Assembly: GCA_036274055.1 (NCBI GenBank)
Contig: DASUGM010000197.1
Span: 1 to 9,807 of the forward strand
DNA length: 9,807 nucleotides
Source of the DNA: DASUGM01 sp036274055
Lineage (GTDB): Bacteria > Acidobacteriota > Vicinamibacteria > Vicinamibacterales > SCN-69-37
Direction: 5' to 3'
The notes under the pieces are model-generated. The model did no database searches and was not told the DNA's origin. It saw nothing but the letters and a program-made list of their open reading frames with translations. Within the stretch, counting starts at the first letter, position 1. The number at the start of each line of letters is the position of its first letter. The position numbers were made by a program, and so were the translations under genes. Below, in pieces: positions 1-6,577 of this stretch.

Positions 1-2205
1 TGGTTCGACCAGGCGGCCGGCGGCGCGGAGCGCGTCGACAGCGCCGTCGACGTGCGCGGCACGCTGGCCGCCGACGCCGCGCCCGCCGAAGGCGGGACGC
101 GGCTGGTCATCGACGTCGACGCCATTCGCGCCGGGCGCGAATGGCGCGCCGTCGCCGGCCGGATCCAGGCGCACGTCGGCGGCGCGCTCAGCGGTCACGC
201 GCGCGGCGACTGGACCGCCGGTCGCGGCGTCGTTGCGCCGATGACGCTGCGCCGGCCGCCGTTGTCGCTGAACTTCGGCGGACCCAGCCCGGAATGGCAG
301 CGACTGAGGCGCGGCTTCGATCTCGGCGGATCAATCAAGAGCGCATCGCTGGTCGTCGTCACCCCGGCCGGCCCGCTTGCCGAAGCCGCGGCAGCGGTCC
401 GCGCCCGCGTCCGGCGCACCGTCGCCGGCGGTTTCGATGGCAGCCGCGCCGCATCCGGTGCAGTCGTCACCGCCATCCTGATCGGCGATCGGGCCGGTCT
501 CGACGATGACGTCGAACGACGGCTGCAGGCGGCGGGCACGTACCACGTGATCGCGATTTCCGGCGGTAACGTCGCGTTGCTGACCGCGGCCACGCTGTTG
601 TGCCTTCGGCTCCTCATCAGATCGTTTCGCTTCGCCGCCGCGCTCACCGCCGTCGTCGTCCTCGCCTACGGCGCCGTTGTCGGCGGAGATCCGTCAGTCA
701 CGCGCGCGGTAACGGTGGCCGCCGTTGTTCTCGGCGCCGAGGTCATGGGCGTCTCGGCGACGCCGTTGCACGTGCTCGGCGTAGCCGCGGCAGGGATTCT
801 TCTCGCCGATCCGCTCACCTCCATCGACGTCGGCGCATGGTTGTCCTTTGGCGCGACCCTCGGCATTCTGCTGTTCGCGCACCGTTTGATTCCGTGGGTC
901 GCTCGTCGAAACGACGGCTGGAAGCGACGCGCCGTTCGTGCCGCGGCGGCGCTGCTGGCGGCGACCGCGGCGGCCGAGCTGGCGTTGCTTCCGATCAGCG
1001 CGCTGATCTTTCATCGCGTCGGCGTCGCCGGGCTAGCGCTCAACTTCATTGCCATTCCGGCGATGGCGGTGATCCAGTTCGCCGGTATCGTCGCGGTCGT
1101 CGTGGATCCGCTGTCGAGACTAGCGCTGCGCGCGGCGGTCTTTGTTGCGCACGACGGCGTGCGCGCATTGGTCGGCTCCGCGGGTCTCGTCGACGTGGCG
1201 CCGTGGCTGTCCTGGCGCACGCCGCCAGTCTCGGCGTGGTGGGCGGTCGCGTATTACTCGGCGATCGCCGGCCTGATCGCACGCACCCGCGGCCGCGGCA
1301 TCACGCGCGCGCTCATGGGAATCATCGTGGCGTCTGGTACCGTGATCGTTCTCTCGCCGTCCTTCGTGTGGCCTTCCGTCACCAATCGTCTCCGGCTGAC
1401 CATGATTGACGTCGGGCAGGGCGATGGGCTGCTGGTGCAGTTTCCATCCGGCCACAGCCTGCTCGTCGACAGCGGCGGCACGCCCGGCGCCTTCGACGTC
1501 GGCGAGCGCGTGGTGACACCGGCGCTCTGGGATCGCGGCGTAAGGCGGCTCGACTGGCTGGTGTTCACGCACGCTGACGTCGACCATATCGGCGGCGCGT
1601 CGAGCGTCGCAGCGACGTTTACGCCCGAGGAAATCTGGGAAGGGACGCCGGTGCCGCGCAGCCCGGAGCGGGCCCGACTCTGGAACGCAAGCGTTGCGCG
1701 CCGCCGCGCATGGCGCGTCTTGCGCGACGGCGACCAGCTCCGGCTCGGCGATGTGGAGATCCGGGTACTGCACCCGCCGCCGCCCGACTGGGAACGCCAG
1801 CGCGTTCGCAACGAGGACTCCGTGGTGCTGCGGATTCGCTACGGCGTTGTCGAGTTGCTGCTGACCGGCGACATCGGCAGCGACAGCGAAGCTCAGCTGC
1901 CGGTGCCGCCGCCGGACGCGCTGATCCGCGTGCTCAAGGTGGCGCACCACGGCTCGCGGACCTCGACGTCGGCGGCGTTCGTGCACGCGTATGCGCCGGA
2001 CCTCGCCCTCGTCAGCGCCGGACGTGGCAACCTCTTCGGCCATCCAGCCGCTGACGTCCTGGCCCGCCTGCGCGCCGCGGGCGCGCGCGTGTTTCGAACC
2101 GACGAGGACGGCGCGATCAGCGTCGAGACCGACGGCGAGGTGGTCGTCGTGCAGACCCGGACCGGGCGCCGCTGGCAGCTGCGCGCGACGCGGGTGGAGC
2201 CGTGA
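1..2205 (+). CDS. comEC: ComEC/Rec2-family DNA uptake channel, 5'-truncated by window edge
   Basis: ComEC forms the inner-membrane channel that carries single-stranded DNA into the cytoplasm during natural transformation. The reading frame is open from base 1 (734 codons to the TGA at 2203-2205), so the start and the first membrane helices lie upstream; the GTG at 52 is only an internal codon. The first ~100 visible residues resemble the N-terminal DUF4131 (OB-like) domain. A competence domain follows, with a YHVIAISGGN segment where the family usually has an ISGLH-type motif, then many hydrophobic helices (about 550-1380). The C-terminal metallo-beta-lactamase-like domain starts at LTMIDVGQGDG and contains HADVDH (1570-1587) and VAHHGS (about 1939-1956), the expected metal-site motifs. 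No frameshift is visible in the part present. The 3' end overlaps mazG antisense by 89 bp. Whether the organism is competent cannot be judged from here; the family call is secure. Confidence 0.95.
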   Translation, partial: WFDQAAGGAERVDSAVDVRGTLAADAAPAEGGTRLVIDVDAIRAGREWRAVAGRIQAHVGGALSGHARGDWTAGRGVVAPMTLRRPPLSLNFGGPSPEWQRLRRGFDLGGSIKSASLVVVTPAGPLAEAAAAVRARVRRTVAGGFDGSRAASGAVVTAILIGDRAGLDDDVERRLQAAGTYHVIAISGGNVALLTAATLLCLRLLIRSFRFAAALTAVVVLAYGAVVGGDPSVTRAVTVAAVVLGAEVMGVSATPLHVLGVAAAGILLADPLTSIDVGAWLSFGATLGILLFAHRLIPWVARRNDGWKRRAVRAAAALLAATAAAELALLPISALIFHRVGVAGLALNFIAIPAMAVIQFAGIVAVVVDPLSRLALRAAVFVAHDGVRALVGSAGLVDVAPWLSWRTPPVSAWWAVAYYSAIAGLIARTRGRGITRALMGIIVASGTVIVLSPSFVWPSVTNRLRLTMIDVGQGDGLLVQFPSGHSLLVDSGGTPGAFDVGERVVTPALWDRGVRRLDWLVFTHADVDHIGGASSVAATFTPEEIWEGTPVPRSPERARLWNASVARRRAWRVLRDGDQLRLGDVEIRVLHPPPPDWERQRVRNEDSVVLRIRYGVVELLLTGDIGSDSEAQLPVPPPDALIRVLKVAHHGSRTSTSAAFVHAYAPDLALVSAGRGNLFGHPAADVLARLRAAGARVFRTDEDGAISVETDGEVVVVQTRTGRRWQLRATRVEP

Positions 2206-3103
2206 ACGTCGTCGGGGGGCCATTGGACCGCCCCCCCGGTGGTCCAATGGACCTCACCCCGGTGGTTTTGATGTGCTGCCACGCCGCCTCCAACTCGTCG
2301 AGCGCGGCTCCGTGGACCTCACGGCCGAGGCCTTGCAGATGCGCTTCGACGGCGTCGAAGCGCGCGGTAAATTTGTCGTTGGCCTGACGTAACGCGCCCT
2401 CGGGCTCGATGTTCAGTTTGCGGGCCAGATTGGCGATTGAGAACAGCAGGTCGCCGAGTTCCTCGCTCGCGCGTTCCGGACTTTCCGTCACCGCTTCGCG
2501 CAGTTCGCGCACCTCCTCCTCGATCTTGTCGACGACGTCCGCGGTTCGTGGCCAGTCGAAGCCGACCGCCGCGACTCGAGTGCCGATCTCGTGCGCGCGC
2601 AGCAGCGACGGCAGCGACCGGGGCACGCCGGCGAGCACGCGCGGAGCGCGGCCGTCACTGGTCTGCTCGCGCGCCTTGATCTGTTCCCATTGTTCGAGCA
2701 CGGCCGTCGGGGTGCGGACCTTGCCGCGCCGGCGCGCGGCCCGCGGCAGCGGGCGTCCCGCCGGCGTGAACACATGCGGATGACGACGGATCAGCTTGGC
2801 CGCGATCGCATCGATCGCATCGGCGAGGTCGAATCGCCCGGCCTCCGCGGCGATTTGCGCATGAAACACGCACTGGAACAGAACGTCGCCGAGTTCGCCG
2901 GCGAGCGCGGTCAGGTCGCCGCGGTCGATGGCGTCGAGGGCCTCGTAGGTTTCCTCGAGCAGGAACGGACGCAAGGACGCGTGCGTCTGTTTGCGGTCCC
3001 ACGGGCAGCCGCGCGCCGACCGCAGCGTGTCCATCAGCCGCACGATTCGGGCCGCGCTTGCGGCCGCGCGCTTCGCGCGCATCTGCACGGGTCGCTTCGC
3101 CAT
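2117..3103 (-). CDS. mazG: Nucleoside triphosphate pyrophosphohydrolase MazG, with C-terminal extension
   Basis: MazG hydrolyses (d)NTPs to the monophosphate and pyrophosphate, cleaning aberrant nucleotides and, in some bacteria, modulating ppGpp. Two tandem MazG domains are visible. In the first, GCPWDRKQT (residues 32-40) is followed by LEETYE (49-54) and ELGDVLF (70-76), which carry the metal-binding Glu/Asp set; RRHPHVF follows at 106-112. The second has GFDW (181-184), EEEVREL and EELGDLLF (214-221). The family body ends near AAWQHIKT (273-280). A further 48 residues, low-complexity and Pro/Arg/Ser-rich, run through a repeat into the antisense strand of comEC, giving 328 aa against about 260-280 normally. 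I chose the ATG at 3103 (MAKRP) over the one at 3121 because 3121 lies inside the putative -10 palindrome, and 3103 sits 8 nt after that box as in neighbouring genes. Function secure; start moderately sure; tail probably non-functional. Confidence 0.93.
   Translation of the reverse strand: MAKRPVQMRAKRAAASAARIVRLMDTLRSARGCPWDRKQTHASLRPFLLEETYEALDAIDRGDLTALAGELGDVLFQCVFHAQIAAEAGRFDLADAIDAIAAKLIRRHPHVFTPAGRPLPRAARRRGKVRTPTAVLEQWEQIKAREQTSDGRAPRVLAGVPRSLPSLLRAHEIGTRVAAVGFDWPRTADVVDKIEEEVRELREAVTESPERASEELGDLLFSIANLARKLNIEPEGALRQANDKFTARFDAVEAHLQGLGREVHGAALDELEAAWQHIKTTGVRSIGPPGGRSNGPPTTFTAPPASRAAASGARSGSARRPPRRRSRR
2220..2265. repeat. Tandem and inverted repeat at the comEC/mazG junction
   Basis: Fifteen bases after the comEC stop, CCATTGGACC (2220-2229) is followed 11 nt later by its exact reverse complement GGTCCAATGG (2241-2250). 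The same stretch is also an imperfect direct repeat of period 24: 2220-2242 and 2244-2265 share the pattern CCA-T-GGACC, a C-rich run, then CCGGTGG. A competing hairpin, GGGGGGC (2214-2220) with GCCCCCC (2230-2236), is possible. It may act as a transcription barrier between the convergent genes, but there is no clean U-tract right after the stem, so that role is inferred. In the mazG frame it encodes two copies of a GxRSxGPP-like octapeptide. Confidence 0.75.
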
Positions 3104-3110
3104 TGCCCGA

Positions 3111-3122
3111 AATGCTAGCATT
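3111..3122. promoter_or_regulatory. Palindromic bidirectional extended -10 box between mazG and the PhnP-like gene
   Basis: AATGCTAGCATT is a perfect 12-bp palindrome. Read on either strand it gives TGCTAGCAT, which fits an extended -10 element (TGN then TAnnnT). On the plus strand the hexamer ends at 3121 and the GTG start lies 9 nt further on; on the minus strand it ends at 3112 and the mazG ATG (3103) lies 8 nt further on. A start site about 7 nt beyond the hexamer would make both transcripts leaderless or nearly so, consistent with the poor Shine-Dalgarno sequences. No good -35 box is seen. An operator for a dimeric regulator is an alternative reading. Confidence 0.55.
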
Positions 3123-3130
3123 CCAGATTC

Positions 3131-3898
3131 GTGCGCGTCCTTTTTCTCGGCACAGGCACGTCACATGGCGTGCCGATGATTGGCTGCGAGTGCCGCGTCT
3201 GCCGTTCTGACGATCCGCGGGACCAGCGCTACCGTCCGTCAATCTACGTCACGCTCGACGACGACACGCGCGTGCTCGTCGACACCACGCCGGACCTGCG
3301 GACGCAGGCGCTGACCCACCGGATCACCCGCGTCGATGCGGTCGTCTTCACGCACGCGCACGCCGACCACATCATGGGACTCGACGACGTCCGGCGGTTC
3401 AACGCGATTACGCGGCGGCCGATGCCGATTTACGCCGACCAGCCGACGCTGGCGAACCTGCGGCGGGTGTTCAGCTACGCGTTCGATCCGGCCGCGCCGA
3501 AAGGGGGCGGCATCCCGGAGCTGCACCTGCACACCATCGACGGCCCCTTCAGGATTGGCGCCGCGGAATGGCGGCCGATGCCGCTGCGGCATGGTTCGTG
3601 GACGATCCTCGGCTTCCGCATCGGACGGTTCGCCTACTTGACCGACTGCGACGGCGTGCCCGACGCCACGCTGGCGCAACTGGCGGATCTCGACGTCCTT
3701 GTCCTCGACGCCTTGCGCCACAAACCGCACCCGACCCACTTCACGCTCGCGCAGGCGCTGGAGATGGCGGCCCGGATCGGCGCGCGGCGCACGTTTTTCA
3801 CCCACATCGCTCACGACCTCGGCCACGAGGAGACGTCGGCGTCGCTGCCGCCGTCGATGGCGCTGGCCTGCGACGGCCTGACCGTGGACGTCGCCTGA
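3131..3898 (+). CDS. PhnP-like metallo-beta-lactamase-fold phosphodiesterase
   Basis: This 255-aa protein is a metal-dependent hydrolase of the group that includes PhnP, a cyclic phosphodiesterase of phosphonate metabolism. It starts with GTGTSHGVP (residues 7-15) and a Cys cluster, C19, C21 and C24, matching the extra structural zinc site known in PhnP. The catalytic motif is HAHADH (75-80). Further likely ligands are H154, D172 and H225 in FTHIAHD, and the end, ALACDGLTVDVA, is PhnP-like. The GTG at 3131 is preferred because the protein begins directly at the first beta strand. No other phn gene is near, so the phosphonate-specific substrate should not be assumed; a general nucleotide or phosphodiester hydrolase is equally likely. 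It lies 5 nt upstream of ribF, suggesting co-transcription and translational coupling, and diverges from mazG. Family call firm, substrate unknown. Confidence 0.88.
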   Translation: MRVLFLGTGTSHGVPMIGCECRVCRSDDPRDQRYRPSIYVTLDDDTRVLVDTTPDLRTQALTHRITRVDAVVFTHAHADHIMGLDDVRRFNAITRRPMPIYADQPTLANLRRVFSYAFDPAAPKGGGIPELHLHTIDGPFRIGAAEWRPMPLRHGSWTILGFRIGRFAYLTDCDGVPDATLAQLADLDVLVLDALRHKPHPTHFTLAQALEMAARIGARRTFFTHIAHDLGHEETSASLPPSMALACDGLTVDVA

Positions 3899-3903
3899 TC
3901 GCG

Positions 3904-4839
3904 ATGGAGATCGTCCACTTTCCAGCGTCGCCTCGTCCCGACTGGCCGCGCCCGGTCGTCGCGCTCGGCAATTTCGACGGCGTCCACCGCGGCCATCAAC
4001 GCCTGATCGAGGAAGTGCGGCGTCAGGCGGGCGAACGGCACGGCACGCCGGCGGCGATGATCTTCGAGCCGCATCCGCCGCGGGTGCTCAGGCCCGACAA
4101 GGCGCCGCCGCTGTTGATGACGCTCGAGCAGAAGCTGGAAGCGTTCGAGCGCGCCGGTCTGCAGGGCGTGGCGATCGTGACGTTCACGCCGGAGCTGGCG
4201 CTGTGGGAGCCCGAGGTCTTCGTCGAGACCGTGATCCTCGACTGGCTGCGCTGCGCTGAAGTGTGGGTGGGGGAGAACTTTCTGTTCGGCCGCAACCGGT
4301 CGGGCACGTTCACGCTGCTGCGCGCGCTCGGCGACGATCGCGGGTTCCGCGTGCAGAGCATCGACCCGGTCCGCTACAAGGATTTCGTCGTCTCGAGCAC
4401 CCGCGTCCGTCACCTGATCGGCGAAGGCCGCGTCGACGAAGCCGGCGCACTGCTCGGGCATCATTACTTCATCGACGGGACGGTGGTCCGCGGCGACGGT
4501 CTCGGCCGCCAGCTTGGATTTCCGACCGCGAACCTCGAGACCGCCAACGAGCTGCTGCCCGCGCTCGGCATTTATGCGGCGGTGGCCATTGTCGGCGACG
4601 CGTCGTATCCGGCGGTGACGAGCATCGGCGTCCGGCCGACGGTGACCGATAGCGGGCGGGTGACGATCGAGACGCACCTGCTCGCCGGCGGCCGTGACCT
4701 CTACGGCCAGCGCCTCCGGCTGGCGTTCGTCAAGTGGCTGCGCGGCGAGGCGCGTTTCGACGGCCTGGCGCCGCTCAAAGCGCAGATCGCGCGCGACTGC
4801 GCCGACGCGCAGGCCCTGTTTGCCGGCATGAGCCTCTAG
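3904..4839 (+). CDS. ribF: Bifunctional riboflavin kinase / FAD synthetase RibF
   Basis: RibF phosphorylates riboflavin to FMN and then adenylylates FMN to FAD in the cytoplasm. The 311-aa length is typical. The N-terminal nucleotidyltransferase half has GNFDGVHRGH (residues 22-31), the HIGH-like ATP motif, and SSTRVR (164-169), the ISSTxIR-type motif. The C-terminal flavokinase half has GDGLGRQLGFPTAN (197-210), with the metal-binding PTAN signature, then GIYAAV, a probable catalytic Glu at 256 (TIETHLL) and DLYG at 265-268. The ATG at 3904 is chosen because it lies just before the first conserved strand and 5 nt after the upstream stop; the frame stays open upstream to 3568, but that part is antisense-free coding sequence of the hydrolase gene in another frame. 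No FMN riboswitch is visible upstream. Confident. Confidence 0.96.
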   Translation: MEIVHFPASPRPDWPRPVVALGNFDGVHRGHQRLIEEVRRQAGERHGTPAAMIFEPHPPRVLRPDKAPPLLMTLEQKLEAFERAGLQGVAIVTFTPELALWEPEVFVETVILDWLRCAEVWVGENFLFGRNRSGTFTLLRALGDDRGFRVQSIDPVRYKDFVVSSTRVRHLIGEGRVDEAGALLGHHYFIDGTVVRGDGLGRQLGFPTANLETANELLPALGIYAAVAIVGDASYPAVTSIGVRPTVTDSGRVTIETHLLAGGRDLYGQRLRLAFVKWLRGEARFDGLAPLKAQIARDCADAQALFAGMSL

Positions 4840-4852
4840 CTCTCATCCTATT

Positions 4853-4861
4853 TGCTAGAAT
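4853..4861 (+). promoter_or_regulatory. Extended -10-like box upstream of the 93-aa gene
   Basis: TGCTAGAAT begins 13 nt after the ribF stop and ends 8 nt before the ATG at 4870. It differs by one base from the box at 3113-3121 and has nearly the same distance to its start codon. This suggests a promoter giving a leaderless or near-leaderless message for the small gene, cysS and the aminotransferase. No convincing -35 hexamer is visible at the usual distance, so it would have to work as an extended -10 promoter. Confidence 0.5.
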
Positions 4862-4869
4862 CTTCCGCG

Positions 4870-5151
4870 ATGCCATCGTTCGCGCTGGACCTGCCCGTCG
4901 ATCCTCGGTACCGCGTGCTTGGACCCGAAGTCGCCGGACGCTACGTCGAGGTCCTGGGCGGCAGCGAATCCGACCGCAAGGCGTTCGCTGCGGCCGTGGC
5001 CGAAGCGATGGCGACGGTCGCGCACGGCGCGGCGGCCGACGGGCAAATCGATTTGAAGTTCAAGACCGAGGCCGCCGGGATCGAAGTCGAGTGCCGCTGC
5101 GACGGCCGATCGTCGGTGGTGCGTCACGCGCTCGCCGCCGCCGGGCGATAG
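4870..5151 (+). CDS. Small protein resembling a degenerate SpoIIAB/RsbW-like ATPase fold
   Basis: This 93-aa protein is not confidently recognised. Its opening, FALDLPVDPRYRVLGPEVAG, followed by a helix with SESDRKAFAAAVAEAMATVAHG (about 32-53) and then two strands, DLKFKTE and IEVECRCDG, follows the pattern of the N-terminal half of anti-sigma-factor serine kinases of the RsbW/SpoIIAB type (HATPase_c_2). In that family the helix carries ExxxN; here E45 is present but the Asn position looks like T49, and after C-D78-G the remaining glycine-rich ATP-binding boxes are absent. It could be a non-catalytic remnant or a partner-binding domain. The frame is also open to a TTG at 4852, but that overlaps the -10-like box, so ATG 4870 is preferred. 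It ends 10 nt before cysS and is probably co-transcribed with it. Composition matches its neighbours and the frame is well defined, so it is likely a real gene. Confidence 0.7.
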   Translation: MPSFALDLPVDPRYRVLGPEVAGRYVEVLGGSESDRKAFAAAVAEAMATVAHGAAADGQIDLKFKTEAAGIEVECRCDGRSSVVRHALAAAGR

Positions 5152-5161
5152 TCGGGGCCGC

Positions 5162-6577
5162 GTGCGTCTCTTCAATACTCTCACTCGCACGGAAGAGGAC
5201 TTCGTCCCCGCGGACGGCAAGACCGTCCGCATGTACAGCTGCGGCCTCACCGTCTACGCGCGCGGGCACATCGGCAACTTCCGCACCTTCGTCAGCCTCG
5301 ACGTGCTGCGCCGCGCGCTCCGGCACCAGGAGGGCTACGGCATCCGTCACGTCATGAACTTCACCGACGTCGACGACAAGACGATCAACGCATCGAACGC
5401 CGCCGGCGTGCCGCTGCGCGAGTACACCGACCGCTACGTCGCCGCGTTTCTCGAAGACGCGGCGTCGCTCGGACTCGAGGCGGTCGAAGAGAATCCCCGC
5501 GCGACCGACGAGGCCAATCTGCGCGCCATGGTCGAGATGATCCAGGCGCTGGAAAAGCACGGCCACACCTACACGTCCGACGGATCGATCTACTTCAAGA
5601 TCTCGACGCTGGCCGGCTACGGCAAGCTCGCGCATCTCGATCACGAGGGCATGCAGATCGGCGCGCGCATCGACTCGGACAACTACGCCAAGCAGGACGC
5701 GCGCGACTTCGTGCTCTGGAAGGCGACCAAACCCGGTGAGCCGACCTGGGATTACGGATGCGGCCCCGGGCGGCCCGGCTGGCACATCGAATGCTCGGCG
5801 ATGGCCCTGCGTCTGCTCGGCGAGCCGCCGATCGACATCCATGGCGGCGGCATCGATCTGATCTTCCCGCATCATGAGAACGAGATTGCGCAGGCAGAGG
5901 GCGCGACGGGGAAGCCGTTCGTCCGCCATTGGGTGCACGTCGAGTTTCTGAACCTCGACAACGAGAAGATGTCGAAGTCGCTCGGCAACGTCTTTACCGT
6001 CCGCGACATCCTCGACAAGGGCTACCGTGCCTCGGCGCTCCGCTATCTGCTGCTGTCGGTGCACTACCGCAAGCAGCTGACGTTCAACTTCGACGTCCTC
6101 GCCCAGGCCGACGCCGCGTTGACCCGGCTCGCGGACTTTCTCGCGCGTCTGGACACGATGACCGGCGCCGGCGAACACGCGGAGACCGCGGTGACGCTGG
6201 CGGCCGCCCAAACCGCGTTCCGGGCGATGATCGCGAGCGACCTCAACGTGCCGGGCGCGCTCGGCGTGATGTTCGACCTGCTGCGGGAGCTGAACGCCGC
6301 CATGGACGCGGGCCGCATCGGCGCCGCCGACGCGGCGCGGGTCCGCGCGGTCTTCGAGCAGTTCGACCAGGTGCTCGGCGTGATGGCGTTGCGCCGCCGC
6401 GAGGACGACCAGCCGCCGGTGCCGGTCGCAGAAATCGAGTCGCTGATCGCGGAGCGGCGCGAGGCGCGGCGGGCGCGGCAGTTCGGGCGCGCCGACGAGA
6501 TTCGCCGCGATCTCGAAGGCCGCGGCATCATACTGGAAGACTCGGCGACCGGAACGCGCTGGAAGCGCAAGTCATGA
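5162..6577 (+). CDS. cysS: Cysteine--tRNA ligase CysS
   Basis: CysS activates cysteine with ATP and loads it on tRNA-Cys (EC 6.1.1.16). The 471-aa length is normal. Class I signatures are present: YARGHIGNFRTF (residues 32-43) carries HIGN, and KMSKSLGN (269-276) carries KMSKS. The zinc site specific to this enzyme is intact: C27 in MYSCG, C211 in IECSAM, then H237 and E241 in FPHHENE. NFTDVDDK (66-73) and HGGGIDLIFPHHENE are also characteristic. The C-terminal anticodon-binding region ends in a basic tail with RRxxRQFxRADEIRRDL, typical of the family. The GTG at 5162 gives the expected N-terminus, MRLFNTLTR; the next in-frame starts would cut into the first strand. It lies 10 nt after the small upstream gene and overlaps the following aminotransferase by 4 nt (ATGA, 6574-6577). 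Confidence 0.97.
   Translation: MRLFNTLTRTEEDFVPADGKTVRMYSCGLTVYARGHIGNFRTFVSLDVLRRALRHQEGYGIRHVMNFTDVDDKTINASNAAGVPLREYTDRYVAAFLEDAASLGLEAVEENPRATDEANLRAMVEMIQALEKHGHTYTSDGSIYFKISTLAGYGKLAHLDHEGMQIGARIDSDNYAKQDARDFVLWKATKPGEPTWDYGCGPGRPGWHIECSAMALRLLGEPPIDIHGGGIDLIFPHHENEIAQAEGATGKPFVRHWVHVEFLNLDNEKMSKSLGNVFTVRDILDKGYRASALRYLLLSVHYRKQLTFNFDVLAQADAALTRLADFLARLDTMTGAGEHAETAVTLAAAQTAFRAMIASDLNVPGALGVMFDLLRELNAAMDAGRIGAADAARVRAVFEQFDQVLGVMALRRREDDQPPVPVAEIESLIAERREARRARQFGRADEIRRDLEGRGIILEDSATGTRWKRKS

Noticed and set aside
1120..2247. 375-codon minus-strand open frame antisense to comEC
   Set aside because: It covers the strongly conserved ComEC metal-site region on the other strand, and its composition is typical of a GC-skewed shadow.
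3131..3898. Phosphonate (phn) operon context for the PhnP-like gene
   Set aside because: No other phosphonate gene lies nearby; the partner is ribF, so the family name does not establish the pathway.
3568..3903. Upstream extension of ribF
   Set aside because: It lies inside the PhnP-like gene in another frame. The RibF family N-terminus fits ATG 3904, and the 311-aa length is normal.
3880..3904. FMN riboswitch ahead of ribF
   Set aside because: Only 5 nt separate the upstream stop and the ribF start, and no conserved aptamer sequence is present.
5060..6211. 383-codon minus-strand open frame antisense to cysS
   Set aside because: It is antisense to conserved cysS motifs, low in complexity, and has no family features.
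5929..6573. Upstream extension of the aminotransferase, which would look like a fusion
   Set aside because: It is Arg-rich shadow sequence within cysS; the ATGA overlap start at 6574 gives the normal family N-terminus.
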